A model generated the notes under the pieces. The model was given only the letters and a program-made list of their open reading frames with translations. It had not been told where the DNA came from and did no database searches. This document shows positions 25,306 through 34,174 of a stretch of DNA of 64,000 nucleotides, piece after piece. Source of the DNA: Candidatus Poribacteria bacterium (GTDB lineage Bacteria > Poribacteria > WGA-4E > WGA-3G); the NCBI GenBank assembly GCA_022819945.1, contig JAJEGI010000051.1, forward strand, positions 1 to 64,000. The letters run 5' to 3'. Every line of letters starts with the position of its first letter. The stretch's first letter is position 1. The position numbers and the translations under genes were made by a program.

Positions 25306-26448
25306 ATGAAAAAGAAATGGCTTTTTACACCCGGTCCCACGCCGATTCCGCCCGAAACACTGTTGGCGATGGCGCAACCGATCGATTACCACCGCAGCGA
25401 ATCTACTGTCGCATTAATTAAAGACGTTCTCCAAAAACTCAAACACGTTTTCCAAACCGAGAACGATGTCCTTTTTTTAACATCATCCGGGACCGGTGGT
25501 ATGGAAGGCGCAGTTGCGAATCTACTGTCTCGTGGCGACAAGGTGATTGTGATCCAAAGCGGAAAATTTGGCGAACGATGGGCTGACATCTGCACCGTCT
25601 TTGATGTTGAAGTGATACCCATTGATGTAACGTGGGGCAATGCTGTCGAACCACAGGCGGTGGAAACACTCTTAACTGAACACCCGGATATAAAAGCAGT
25701 TTTCGCAACTCTTTGCGAGACTTCAACCGGCGTGCTACACGACATTGAAGCGTTAGCACGTCTGACCCGAGTGCGTCCGACGCTCTTAGTCGTTGACGCT
25801 GTCAGCGGACTCGGTGCTGACGATTTACAGATGGACAATTGGGCGGTGGATGTCGTTGTCTCCTGTACCCAAAAAGGATTGATGACACCTCCCGGGCTTG
25901 CAGTCGTGGCTCTCAACCAACGTGCATGGGACGCAGTTGAACGTTCTGACCTCCCGAAATATTATTTTGATTTCCGCAAGGCGTATGAGAGCGGTTTAGA
26001 CGGTTCCGTCCCTTACACACCGGCAGTGACACTACTGACTGCACTGCAATGTGCGTTGGATCGCATCTGTGAAGAGGGCATCCGCAACACGATTAATCGG
26101 CACAATCACTTGGCTACTGCGACCCGGAGTGCTGTGAAAGCATTAGGGCTGTCTCTTTTTGCGACATCGCCAGCAAATACCGTAACCGCAATTCGCTTAC
26201 CGGAAGAGGTTGATGGCAAAGCCTTTATCAATCTAATGCTTGATGAATACGGTATTACTTATGCTGGTGGTCAGAGTCAGTTAAGTGGAAAGATCGTCCG
26301 AATAGCGCACCTCGGTTGGATGAATGAAAACGACGTAATCGTCGCTATTTCTGCATTTGAGCGAGGCTTAATGGAAATCGGATGCGCTGTCCCAATTGGC
26401 GCAGGTGTTACCGCCGCACAAGAAGTTTTCCATACTTTCAAATATTAG
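25306..26448 (+). CDS. class V PLP aminotransferase (alanine/serine-glyoxylate type)
   Basis: Fold-type I class V enzyme of 380 residues. TPGPTPIPPETL at the N-terminus is the family opening, SSGTGGMEGAV forms the phosphate-side loop, VDAVSGLGADDL holds the ring-contacting Asp, and the PLP lysine is in VVSCTQKGLMTPPG. Likely activity is alanine- or serine-glyoxylate aminotransferase, or a purine-catabolic ureidoglycine-type aminotransferase. The leader is a dispersed repeat that ends at the start codon. It precedes an acetyltransferase of the serine family, so amino-acid metabolism is a reasonable context. Confidence 0.92.
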   Translation: MKKKWLFTPGPTPIPPETLLAMAQPIDYHRSESTVALIKDVLQKLKHVFQTENDVLFLTSSGTGGMEGAVANLLSRGDKVIVIQSGKFGERWADICTVFDVEVIPIDVTWGNAVEPQAVETLLTEHPDIKAVFATLCETSTGVLHDIEALARLTRVRPTLLVVDAVSGLGADDLQMDNWAVDVVVSCTQKGLMTPPGLAVVALNQRAWDAVERSDLPKYYFDFRKAYESGLDGSVPYTPAVTLLTALQCALDRICEEGIRNTINRHNHLATATRSAVKALGLSLFATSPANTVTAIRLPEEVDGKAFINLMLDEYGITYAGGQSQLSGKIVRIAHLGWMNENDVIVAISAFERGLMEIGCAVPIGAGVTAAQEVFHTFKY

Positions 26449-26482
26449 GTTCCCGCTCCGATGAAAAACCAAAAACATAGTC

Positions 26483-26595
26483 CGTAATGTAATAGAGGGT
26501 TTTTGCTTGGGTATTTCTGCGGATTTCTTCAGGTCTACGGAATGAAACTCCAAAGCACCAACCCACCTAACCGAACCGCAAGGAAATATAAAAAG
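26483..26595 (+). repeat. leader-type dispersed repeat, long form
   Basis: It runs from GTAATGTAATAGAGGG through GGTTTTTGCTTGGGTATTTC, TCTACGGAATGAAACTCC and CACCTAACCGAACCGCAAGG to AAATATAAAAAG. This is the fullest copy seen. It is followed by a second, shorter copy rather than by a gene. Confidence 0.75.
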
Positions 26596-26614
26596 ACCAC
26601 AAGCAACCGTAGCG

Positions 26615-26697
26615 CGTAATGAAATGGAGCGCGGATCTACGGAATGGAACTTCAAAGTACCGATTCACCTAACCGAACCGCAAGGAAATGTAAAAAA
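26615..26697 (+). repeat. leader-type dispersed repeat, short form, ending at a start codon
   Basis: GTAATGAAATGGAGCGCGG, TCTACGGAATGGAACTTC, CACCTAACCGAACCGCAAGG, AAATGTAAAAAA, then the ATG at 26698. Compared with the long form just upstream it lacks the middle GGTTTTTGCTTGGG part. AAGGA gives the only ribosome-binding sequence for the gene. Confidence 0.75.
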
Positions 26698-27972
26698 ATG
26701 TCTGAGACGACACTTTTTGATGCCTCGTATGAGCAGCGGAAAAAACCGCTGCTCATCCAAACACTGGAACGGCTGCGTCCCATTTATAGCAAGTCAGAGT
26801 TGGACTTTCTACGTATCGACAGTATGAGCCGCGAAGGGTTAGCACAACGTTCCGGGCGCGGGTTTGTCAATCGGGATATCCTTGAAACTGTACTCGGTAA
26901 TTTGCTGGAGTGCGTCGCACCGGGGTCACACAATGCACCGCATCTTGAGCACCAGAAACGCGAACTCGCCGAGTCAATTGAAGAGGTAGCGGATCAGTTG
27001 TATGCAATGGTAGCACAATCCTTTTTGGCTGTTAAAGACGAAACACCCCTTGAAACCGCACTCGAAACCGCTTTTTCACTCCTCTGGGAACTGCCGCGGT
27101 TTAAAAGCCGAGCACTCTGGAATCGCTTCGCCTCTCTCAAAGACCCAGCTGTCTGGGATGCATACCTGCTCCACACCGGTATCTCACGAGAAAAACTCGC
27201 AGCCATCGATTTCCGATCCCAAATTGACACCGCAATTCAGGAACGCACCTTTGAACCGTATGAAGATTTTCTCGGTACTTTGAATCTTGCTGCCGTCATG
27301 GATTATCAACTCCAGTTAGTCGGAAGCACATACCCGGGCTGGCGCGTACTCTTTTACCACGATGTCGCACACGCACTGACACGCAGCGAACCCCCCGCAG
27401 AGAGTCCTGACATTCATAGAGTCCCTGTGCCTCTGTTACCGCGTGCTATCTCCGAACTCGCTGGACGCTACTATCAAGCCGATTTGCATCCCGAAACACA
27501 GATCGGAGACGCTAATTTCCTTGAACACCCGCATCGCGGCGTAACCACTGGACAAACGGGAATTATCGGCTCTGGATGCGTCATCTATCCGAGCACATTC
27601 GGCGGATTGAGCGTCAAAGTCAAGCAACGCCACCCTGTCATCGGCGACTTTGTTGAAATCGGCACCGACACCAGTCTCCTCGGCCCCGTTCAGATTTCTG
27701 ACTATTGCACGATAGGCACGAATACCGAGATCTATGGGTTTGTAGAAATTGATCGAAGTTGTCGTATCGGTTCATCAGTTGTTATTGGAACGATTCGGGG
27801 TGCTGCAGAACATCCTGGAAAAATAATGATTGGAGATGAAGTGCGTATTGGGGATGGTACTGTCATTGAAAATACATCTGAAATGGATCTGATTATACCG
27901 ACCCGCGCACAAATTCCTGCCCGAAGCCACGTCGCAAACGACGGGTTCGGATTCCCACGATACATTACATGA
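26698..27972 (+). CDS. serine acetyltransferase-like protein
   Basis: About 425 residues. A helical N-terminal half (about 1-235) precedes a left-handed parallel beta-helix made of hexapeptide repeats (about 245-400). The segment ADLHPETQIG, then FLEHPHRGVTTGQTGIIG and KQRHPVIGD, matches the catalytic part of serine O-acetyltransferases (usual DIHP, DHGTGVVIGET and RHPxIGD). It probably makes O-acetylserine for cysteine, though other acceptors cannot be excluded, because the N-terminal half is much longer than in CysE. ATG 26698 is preferred to the open frame from 26644, which would translate repeat sequence. Confidence 0.78.
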   Translation: MSETTLFDASYEQRKKPLLIQTLERLRPIYSKSELDFLRIDSMSREGLAQRSGRGFVNRDILETVLGNLLECVAPGSHNAPHLEHQKRELAESIEEVADQLYAMVAQSFLAVKDETPLETALETAFSLLWELPRFKSRALWNRFASLKDPAVWDAYLLHTGISREKLAAIDFRSQIDTAIQERTFEPYEDFLGTLNLAAVMDYQLQLVGSTYPGWRVLFYHDVAHALTRSEPPAESPDIHRVPVPLLPRAISELAGRYYQADLHPETQIGDANFLEHPHRGVTTGQTGIIGSGCVIYPSTFGGLSVKVKQRHPVIGDFVEIGTDTSLLGPVQISDYCTIGTNTEIYGFVEIDRSCRIGSSVVIGTIRGAAEHPGKIMIGDEVRIGDGTVIENTSEMDLIIPTRAQIPARSHVANDGFGFPRYIT

Positions 27973-28059
27973 GAAATAGTTAAGAAGTTATCAGTTATCG
28001 GGTAAAAGGGCTATTTGATGCATGAAGTCTTTTTCTTAACTGACAACTGAAAACTGAAA

Positions 28060-28078
28060 GATTTTTCGCAGAAAAATC
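28060..28078 (+). promoter_or_regulatory. hairpin in the purH leader
   Basis: GATTTTTC-GCA-GAAAAATC is a perfect 8-bp stem with a 3-nt loop, 21 nt before the purH ATG. It lies in a spacer of CTGAAAACTG-like phrases and there is no Shine-Dalgarno sequence. Role unknown. Confidence 0.4.
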
Positions 28079-28099
28079 GTACTGAAAACTGCTAAAAAA

Positions 28100-29695
28100 A
28101 TGAAAAAAATACAACGCGCGCTTATCAGCGTCTACGATAAAACTGACCTCTTAGATATAGCCAACGGCCTCGCACAACACGGCGTAGAGATCCTCTCCAC
28201 CGGCGGCACAGCTCGACACCTCCGAGACGCTGGAATTGACATCATTGATGTCTCCGACTATACCGGCTTTCCTGAAATGCTGGAGGGTCGCGTCAAAACC
28301 CTTCACCCGAAGATCCATGGCGGTCTCCTCGCCGAATGGGATAACGCAGAACACAGCACACAAGCCAAAGTACACGGCATCGATCCCATTGATATGGTAA
28401 TATGCAACCTATATCCGTTTGAAGCAACCGTCGCCAAACCGGACGTAACACTCCCCGAAGCGATCGAGAACATCGACATCGGCGGTCCAACGATGATTCG
28501 CGCTGCTGCGAAAAACTACCGACACGTCGCTGCCCTCACGAATCCGAGTCAATACTCGCAAATTATCGCTGACTTGGCTGCCAACCATGGCTGTCTCTCG
28601 GAAGAACGGCGATTTGAATTGGCAAAAGCAGCGTTCGCGCATACCGCACACTACGACACCGCAATCGCTAACTATCTTACTAATGTGGATTCTGTTCGTA
28701 GTAGTGCGATTCATCGCCCGTCAACTGACAACGAATTCACCGACAACCTGACACTCCATTTCAAGAAGGAGCGCACACTCCGCTACGGCGAGAACCCACA
28801 TCAGCGCGCTGCTTTCTACAGGACTGAAACCACGCCAGGACCCTCCGCTGCATGGGCAAACCAACGCAGCGGACAACCGCTCTCCTTCAATAATCTTCTC
28901 GATTTAGAAGCCGCTTTGGAGATTGTCAAGGACTTCAAGACCCCCGCGTGTGCCATCATCAAACACAACAACCCATGTGGACTCGCAACTGCCGACAATT
29001 TACAAAATGCTTTCACAAACGCATTGGAATGTGATCGCACCTCTGCCTTCGGTTCGATTGTCGGATTAAACCGCAAGGTGACAATCCAGACGGCGAACAC
29101 GATCCGAGAGGCGGCACAAGCAGGCATAAAAATTGACGCAATTATCGCACCGAGTTATACCGAAAAAGCACTCCGTGCGTTGTCCCGTGTCAAACGTCGT
29201 CCTATCCTTGAAGCAGGTTCGCTTTCAGATGCCGAACCTATCTTACAAGTTCGCAACATCACCGGCGGCGTACTCGTCCAAGACCCAGATGTTCACGAGC
29301 TGAGTGCCGATGCCCTACAGGTTGCCACACAGCGCGCACCGACAGACCCAGAGATAGAATCTCTGTTGTTCGCGTGGAAGGCGTGCAAACATGTCAAATC
29401 CAACTGTATCCTATTGGCAAACGGCACGCAGAGCGTCGGTATCGGTGCCGGGCAGATGAGCCGCGTGGATGCCACTATTATCGCTATTCGGAAGGCAGGC
29501 GAAAAGGCGAAAGGTGCCGTGTTGGCCTCGGATGCCTATTTCCCATTCCCAGACGGTGTCGAAATTGCCGGTGAGGCAGGCATCAGCGCGATTATTCAGC
29601 CCGGCGGTTCGGTCAACGATGAACCTGTGATCGAAGCAGCTAACGCTTACGGCATAGCAATGGTGTTGACAGGCATCCGACATTTCCGGCATTAA
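28100..29695 (+). CDS. purH: bifunctional AICAR transformylase / IMP cyclohydrolase
   Basis: The N-terminal MGS-like IMP cyclohydrolase domain (about 1-195) has ALISVYDKTDL, STGGTARHL and GRVKTLHPKIHGG. The C-terminal AICAR transformylase domain carries IIKHNNPCG, with the expected Lys-His pair, and ends with AEAGISAIIQPGGSVND and TGIRHFRH. It does the last two steps of de novo IMP synthesis in the cytoplasm. Length (531) is normal. The ATG is preceded by AAAAAA and no SD, like other repeat-leader genes here. Confidence 0.98.
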   Translation: MKKIQRALISVYDKTDLLDIANGLAQHGVEILSTGGTARHLRDAGIDIIDVSDYTGFPEMLEGRVKTLHPKIHGGLLAEWDNAEHSTQAKVHGIDPIDMVICNLYPFEATVAKPDVTLPEAIENIDIGGPTMIRAAAKNYRHVAALTNPSQYSQIIADLAANHGCLSEERRFELAKAAFAHTAHYDTAIANYLTNVDSVRSSAIHRPSTDNEFTDNLTLHFKKERTLRYGENPHQRAAFYRTETTPGPSAAWANQRSGQPLSFNNLLDLEAALEIVKDFKTPACAIIKHNNPCGLATADNLQNAFTNALECDRTSAFGSIVGLNRKVTIQTANTIREAAQAGIKIDAIIAPSYTEKALRALSRVKRRPILEAGSLSDAEPILQVRNITGGVLVQDPDVHELSADALQVATQRAPTDPEIESLLFAWKACKHVKSNCILLANGTQSVGIGAGQMSRVDATIIAIRKAGEKAKGAVLASDAYFPFPDGVEIAGEAGISAIIQPGGSVNDEPVIEAANAYGIAMVLTGIRHFRH

Positions 29696-29719
29696 GATCA
29701 ATTGCTAACAGTTGGAACA

Positions 29720-29750
29720 TTAGGCACAACGAATAAATATGGATGCCTAA
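29720..29750. promoter_or_regulatory. inverted repeat before the HD-domain gene
   Basis: TTAGGCA (29720-29726) and TGCCTAA (29744-29750) are perfect complements 17 nt apart, 16 nt upstream of the GTG at 29767. Operator or hairpin; no other evidence. Confidence 0.3.
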
Positions 29751-29766
29751 CTTGAGGTAAGATATA

Positions 29767-30279
29767 GTGAATTTAGAAGCAGTTTGGGACCGGGTGTTAA
29801 AGGACACCTCTGTTGAACATTCCTCTATACACGGGCCCGATCATTGGGCACGCGTTGAAAGAAATGGGCTTTACGTAGCACAGAAAACAGGGGCGAATCA
29901 AACGATCGTGCAGCTGTTTGCAGTATTTCATGACTGCATGCGTCAGAACGATCATATTGATCCCGGTCATGGACGTAGAGGTGCTGAATATGCCGTTCAA
30001 ATTAAAGATGAACTCATCAATATTCCCGCGGACGACTTTGATAAATTTTACTATGCATGTGAATGGCACACGGATGAAATAACAACGGATGATGTTACGA
30101 TCGCAGCATGCTGGGATGCCGATCGATTGGATTTGGGTCGAGTCGGATTTATATTGGATCCTCTATACATGAATTCCGAACCCGCCCAAGAAATAGCCAA
30201 ACGCGATGATATTAGCGTGTTGGATCGCGTTGCAGTAAGGAATTGGGAGAAATTAGTTTGCGGGTCAAATGTACGCTGA
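29767..30279 (+). CDS. HD-domain phosphohydrolase-like protein
   Basis: A 170-residue protein. HGPDHWARV at about 21-29, FHD at about 53-55, then HIDPGHGRRGAEYA, CEWHTDE and CWDADRLDLGRVG follow the H...HD...H...D order of HD-superfamily metal enzymes. Such proteins hydrolyse phosphate mono- or diesters of nucleotides; the substrate is not known. GTG start at 29767 with weak GAGGTAAG about 9 nt upstream. It stands alone between purH and the HicAB cluster. Confidence 0.75.
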   Translation: MNLEAVWDRVLKDTSVEHSSIHGPDHWARVERNGLYVAQKTGANQTIVQLFAVFHDCMRQNDHIDPGHGRRGAEYAVQIKDELINIPADDFDKFYYACEWHTDEITTDDVTIAACWDADRLDLGRVGFILDPLYMNSEPAQEIAKRDDISVLDRVAVRNWEKLVCGSNVR

Positions 30280-30335
30280 TTTTCACTCTACAGTTTTTGA
30301 ACAAACTGGACATTCGACGATTTTTGTGATATTCT

Positions 30336-30653
30336 ATGCCCAGAAAAATACGACAACTCATCTCGGACTTGAGGAAAGGCGGTTTCATTGATATAGAAAG
30401 GGTTTCAAAGATGATTGAAAGTGCGAAATACGTCAAGATCGTTGAATGGTCGGACGAAGACGAATGCTTCATCGGATATTGCCCCGGGATCATCGGTCCG
30501 TGTGCCCATGGTCCTGATGAAGTCAAGGTCTATCGGCAGTTATGTGAGATTGTTGAGGAGTGGATAGAAATTTTTCATCGCGACAATGAAGCACTGCCAC
30601 CACCGACTATCGGTAAAAACCTGGCGGAATTTTTGAACGGTACGGGTGGATAA
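30336..30653 (+). CDS. hicB: HicB-like antitoxin with an apparent HicA remnant at its N-terminus
   Basis: From Met26 (30411) the sequence reads as a HicB-type partial RNase H fold antitoxin: KYVKIVEWSDEDECFIGYCPG, then an acidic helix with LCEIVEEW. The first 25 codons (MPRKIRQLISDLRKGGFIDI) look like the opening helix of a HicA toxin, which normally lies just upstream of hicB. I infer that most of hicA was deleted and its start fused in frame to hicB. No SD precedes 30336 and the ATG abuts a TATTCT box, so translation may begin at 30411. It has no functional toxin of its own. Confidence 0.65.
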   Translation: MPRKIRQLISDLRKGGFIDIERVSKMIESAKYVKIVEWSDEDECFIGYCPGIIGPCAHGPDEVKVYRQLCEIVEEWIEIFHRDNEALPPPTIGKNLAEFLNGTGG

Positions 30654-30667
30654 CTGAGGAGGAACAG

Positions 30668-30973
30668 ATGAAAACGTATACATTTCAGGTTGTCATAGAA
30701 GAAGACGAATGGCTTGACGAGCGAATTAAAGATCCTGTTTGGCGGGCATATATTCCGGCTTTAGAGCATAAAGGTGCTTCAAGTTGGGGGTATACGCAAA
30801 AAGAGGCTCTACAGAGTTTGCAAGACGCGGTGGACCTTCTCTTTGAATATCTCTCAGAGCAGGAAGAAGAAATTGATCTCGATTCGCTCTTGCGGCATCA
30901 GGAAGAAGGTTCTTCTGAATCTTGTTCTCAAATTCAGGTCAGTGATGTACCTTTAATTACTGTAACAATCTAA
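30668..30973 (+). CDS. hicB: HicB family antitoxin
   Basis: A 101-residue HicB-like protein. The N-terminal strand pattern (TYTFQVVIEEDEW, RAYIPALEHKGASSWG) and the helix YTQKEALQSLQDAVDLLFEYL are typical of the HicB fold. An acidic tail follows. GAGGAGGAAC lies just before the ATG. It precedes a HicA-like gene by one base, giving the antitoxin-first order seen in many HicBA operons. Confidence 0.8.
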   Translation: MKTYTFQVVIEEDEWLDERIKDPVWRAYIPALEHKGASSWGYTQKEALQSLQDAVDLLFEYLSEQEEEIDLDSLLRHQEEGSSESCSQIQVSDVPLITVTI

Positions 30974-30974
30974 T

Positions 30975-31223
30975 ATGGCTATCAATTACAGTCGGTTGCG
31001 TTCACTCAGAGCACGAAAATTGATACGCGCTTTAAAACAAGATGGATTTTACGAATTCAGAAGAAAAGGGGCCCTCCGCTTTTTTGCGCATCCAGATGGA
31101 CGAACAATAACCATCCATCTCCACAACATGGGACAAACTTTTGCCGTTGGTACACTTAAAGCTATCATTGAAGAACAAGCAGAGTGGACAGAGACAGACC
31201 TTGAACGTCTTGGCCTGCTTTAA
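30975..31223 (+). CDS. hicA: HicA-like protein lacking the catalytic histidine
   Basis: An 82-residue double-stranded-RNA-binding-like fold protein: LRARKLIRALKQDGF, FFAHPDGRTITIHLH, then a C-terminal LKAIIEEQA helix, as in HicA mRNA interferases. The catalytic His of HicA lies in a GSH motif before this HPDG strand. Here the site reads G32-A33-L34 (31068-31076). Both changes are one base away from GSH (TCC to GCC, CAC to CTC). It is therefore probably an inactive toxin. The gene begins one base after the hicB stop, so the two are translationally coupled. Confidence 0.78.
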   Translation: MAINYSRLRSLRARKLIRALKQDGFYEFRRKGALRFFAHPDGRTITIHLHNMGQTFAVGTLKAIIEEQAEWTETDLERLGLL

Positions 31224-31284
31224 TCAAAACTAAACTGTGCAGCACGCAACAACGGCGCGTGCGGAACCGATAGAAACCTTTTTA

Positions 31285-31308
31285 TCCCGCGCAAGCAAAA
31301 TTAAAAAA
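31285..31308 (+). repeat. weak leader-type repeat before the Fe-ADH start
   Basis: CCCGCGCAAGCAAAATTAAA followed by AAA and the ATG resembles the CCGCAAGGAAATTTAAAAAA end of the leader repeats. The left part is not recognisable, so this may be a decayed copy or chance. Confidence 0.35.
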
Positions 31309-32508
31309 ATGGCTATGACACTAACACTCCCACCCACAATAATCACAGGCGCAGGCGCGTCCGAGAATGTCGGTGAACAGGCGAAACAACTCAGCGCAAC
31401 AAACGCACTCATCGTAACCGATCCGGGTATCACTAAAATCGGATATGCCGATAAGATTGCCCAAAATTTACACGCCGCTGGCATCAGTAGCACCTGTTTC
31501 TCTGATGTCACACCCGATCCGACTTTACAAAACGTGCAAGACGGACGCAAGCAATACACTGACGAAGCCTGCGATGTCATTGTGAGTATCGGCGGCGGCA
31601 GCGCAATCGACTGCGGAAAAGGCATCGCCATGATACTGACAAACAGTGGCACTTCTGGCGTAGCTTGCAAGCCAGAACTTGCTATGGGAAAGTTCGCCGA
31701 TTACATGGGCGTGGACAAGATTCCAAATCCGGGTGCACCCCTTATCGCAATACCGACGACAGGCGGCACCGGCAGCGAAGTCTCCAAAGTTACCGTTATT
31801 ACAGATACCGAGCGGAACGTCAAGATGATGCTCAGTAGTGCTTGTCTATTGGCACACGTCGCACTGGTGGACCCGCTACTGTCCGTCACAACACCACCAC
31901 ACTTGACGGCAGCTGTCGGCGTTGACGCGTTGACGCACGCAATAGAGGCATACATCTCCAAACGCGCACAACCCATCACCGATGCCCTTGCACTGAAGGC
32001 AATTGAGATGATTTCGGGGTCGCTACGGCAAGCGTGGGCAGATGGCGAAAACATCCGCGCACGCACGGATATGATGATCGGCGCATCTATCGCAGGGATG
32101 GCGTTCAGCAATTCCTCTGTCGCTCTGGTCCACGGCATGTCGCGTCCAATCGGTGCGTATTTCCATGTCCATCACGGACTCTCAAATTCCGTATTGTTAC
32201 GGGATGTGATGGCATTTAGTGTCGTCGGCGCGCCAGCGCGCTTCGCAGATATTGCCCGTGCGATGGGGGAACCACTCGACGGATTATCCCCGATGTGCCA
32301 AGCAGACGCAGCGGTTTCTGCCGTAGAAAGACTTGTCACCGATATTCAGATGCCGCGGCTCGGTGAAATTGATAAAATTGACAAGGAAAAATTCGAGAAC
32401 GTGATTGAACAGATGGCAGCCGATGCCATTGCAAGCGGAAGTCCTGCGAACAATCCGCGGCAGGCTACCGCCGAAGAGATAGTCGCCCTATACCGTCAAT
32501 GTTTTTAA
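31309..32508 (+). CDS. iron-containing alcohol dehydrogenase
   Basis: A group III Fe-ADH of about 400 residues. GGGSAIDCGKGIA binds the dinucleotide. Metal ligands are in GVDALTHAIEAY (Asp, His) and LVHGMSRPIGAYFHVHHGLSN (His, His). It should interconvert alcohols and aldehydes or ketones with NAD(P)H; the substrate is unknown. ATG at 31309 or 31315 is chosen because the fold begins right after it (LPPTIITGAGA); the open frame from 31237 has no SD. Confidence 0.93.
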   Translation: MAMTLTLPPTIITGAGASENVGEQAKQLSATNALIVTDPGITKIGYADKIAQNLHAAGISSTCFSDVTPDPTLQNVQDGRKQYTDEACDVIVSIGGGSAIDCGKGIAMILTNSGTSGVACKPELAMGKFADYMGVDKIPNPGAPLIAIPTTGGTGSEVSKVTVITDTERNVKMMLSSACLLAHVALVDPLLSVTTPPHLTAAVGVDALTHAIEAYISKRAQPITDALALKAIEMISGSLRQAWADGENIRARTDMMIGASIAGMAFSNSSVALVHGMSRPIGAYFHVHHGLSNSVLLRDVMAFSVVGAPARFADIARAMGEPLDGLSPMCQADAAVSAVERLVTDIQMPRLGEIDKIDKEKFENVIEQMAADAIASGSPANNPRQATAEEIVALYRQCF

Positions 32509-32514
32509 ACGTAG

Positions 32515-32533
32515 GGGCGAGGTCTCCTCGCCC
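32515..32533 (+). repeat. GGGCGAGG hairpin
   Basis: GGGCGAGG-TCT-CCTCGCCC, a perfect 8-bp stem with a 3-nt loop, 7 nt after the Fe-ADH stop. No T tract follows. It looks like a short REP-like element; termination is possible. Confidence 0.5.
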
Positions 32534-32556
32534 AATACCAAACAGATACCAGCATT

Positions 32557-33183
32557 TTGGAACTTGATAGAACACTATTATCTCATATCATAATTCTAAA
32601 AAAATTAATCTTATCTTTTCTGTTGTTCCTATCACTTGCTGGATGTGAGACTTCCGATGTGCTGCTCTCCGAAAGCAGCGCACCTATCTATTATGGAAGG
32701 ATTGATAGCATTGATAACGTCTACGATGGCGACACGATCCGAGATGTGGCTATCCTCATCTATCCGTTTTACGCGCCAGCACCCGGAATGAACGAAGCAC
32801 AATTAACCCTCTGGCCCGGTATTGAGCGTCGCGCCGACGGAATTTATAGCATCACTGACATCAGAATAGCGGGGATAGACACACCTGAGAAACGTCCGAT
32901 CCGAGGGGGCCGAAGCGAAGCCTCAATTCAACGCGAAAAAGAACGTGCCGAAGCCGCAACGGATTTTCTCAAACAACTCCTCCTTGACAACAGCAAGGAC
33001 GACGGCACCCTCGGATTCGTGATTCAGAACCCTGAACCGGATAAATATGCCAATCGCATCGTCGCGGATGTGATATGTTTCAAAGATAGTGTATCTACTG
33101 ATGTCGCTGAGGCGTTACTGGAAGCAGGACACGCCGTTGTCTATGACGGCGGCACAAAAACGCACGATTGGGGTGCGGAATAG
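32557..33183 (+). CDS. lipoprotein with thermonuclease-like (SNase) fold
   Basis: A hydrophobic signal ends in the lipobox LAGC, so the protein should be a lipoprotein. The mature part carries the staphylococcal-nuclease-like elements VYDGDTI (about 50-56) and IRIAGIDTPE (about 108-117), which supply metal-binding acids. The Arg-rich loop that follows (KRPIRGGRSEAS) and later NRIVADV strands fit. It may degrade DNA or RNA outside the cytoplasm. The start is uncertain: TTG at 32557 lacks an SD. An acidic and long insertion (about 60-100) separates the two motifs. Confidence 0.72.
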   Translation: MELDRTLLSHIIILKKLILSFLLFLSLAGCETSDVLLSESSAPIYYGRIDSIDNVYDGDTIRDVAILIYPFYAPAPGMNEAQLTLWPGIERRADGIYSITDIRIAGIDTPEKRPIRGGRSEASIQREKERAEAATDFLKQLLLDNSKDDGTLGFVIQNPEPDKYANRIVADVICFKDSVSTDVAEALLEAGHAVVYDGGTKTHDWGAE

Positions 33184-33200
33184 ACAGAAAGGAATGGCTT

Positions 33201-34160
33201 GTGAACAGACTCAAAATTGTTGTCCCTGGTGATTTACCACCGCAAATCCAAGGCTCACCGCATCTCGAACGCCTGAAACCTTACGGCGATGTTGTACTCT
33301 ACACCGACCGACCCGAGACTGCCGAAGAGAAAATCCGCCGTGCCGAAGATGCAGACATCCTCATCAATTCACGCGGGATCGTCAAATGGCCCGCAGAAAT
33401 TCTACGTCAACTTCCCAAACTCAAGTTAATTTCGCTCTGCTCCATCGGCACCGATATGATTGGACTTGAGACGGCAAAAAAGCAAGGAATTACTGTTTGC
33501 AATCAACCCGGACGCACCGCGCCGGTTGTCGCCGAACACGCTTTCGGGCTGATGTTCGCACTCGCTAAACGCGCAGCATTCCTCACAACCGCTATGAAGG
33601 CAGGCGGATGGCCCCGGATGGATAACATCTACCTGCAAGGCAAAACATTAGGAATTATTGGCACCGGGCATATCGGCGCGGAGATGGCGCGTCTCGGACG
33701 AGCAATCGGGATGAACGTTATCGCGTGGACGTACAACCCATCAGCAGTACGTGCAGAGGCACTCGGCGTTCAGTTTGTTGCTCTCAACGAACTTCTCCGT
33801 ACTGCGGATGTCGTGAGTCTACATGTCAGACTAACCGAGGAGAGTCAACACCTCATCGGTGAACGTGAACTCGGACTGATGAAACCGGGCACGCTCTTAA
33901 TCAACGTCGCCCGCGGCGGTGTGATTGATACCGACGCGTTGATCCGGGCATTAAACAGCGGACACCTCGGCGGTGCTGCCATTGATGTCTATGATCAAGA
34001 GCCACTACCTGCAGATCACCCGCTTTTGGCGTGTGAGCAAGTGATTCTGACACCGCATTGTGCCGATATGACCCCGGAAGGTGTCGAGCTGTTAAACGAA
34101 GGCGCGGTTGATAATATCATCGCTTTTCTGGAAGGGAACCCGCAAAATGTTGTTGTTTGA
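33201..34160 (+). CDS. D-2-hydroxyacid dehydrogenase (phosphoglycerate dehydrogenase-like)
   Basis: The catalytic domain opens with RLKIVVPGDLPP. The NAD domain has GKTLGIIGTGHIGAEMA (GxGxxG), the catalytic Arg in NVARGGVIDTDAL, the Glu in DVYDQEPLP and the His in ILTPHCADMT. It oxidises or reduces a 2-hydroxyacid with NAD(P); the exact acid is unknown. GTG at 33201 is preferred to the open frame at 33168, which overlaps the previous gene, because AAAGGAA lies 7-8 nt upstream. The next gene, hyuA, follows within 15 bp. Confidence 0.92.
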   Translation: MNRLKIVVPGDLPPQIQGSPHLERLKPYGDVVLYTDRPETAEEKIRRAEDADILINSRGIVKWPAEILRQLPKLKLISLCSIGTDMIGLETAKKQGITVCNQPGRTAPVVAEHAFGLMFALAKRAAFLTTAMKAGGWPRMDNIYLQGKTLGIIGTGHIGAEMARLGRAIGMNVIAWTYNPSAVRAEALGVQFVALNELLRTADVVSLHVRLTEESQHLIGERELGLMKPGTLLINVARGGVIDTDALIRALNSGHLGGAAIDVYDQEPLPADHPLLACEQVILTPHCADMTPEGVELLNEGAVDNIIAFLEGNPQNVVV

Positions 34161-34174
34161 GGTTTTTGTTGACA

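Noticed and set aside
26644..26697. Longer start for the acetyltransferase
   Set aside because: These codons are repeat sequence shared with non-coding copies; the ATG at 26698 follows the repeat's AAGGA.
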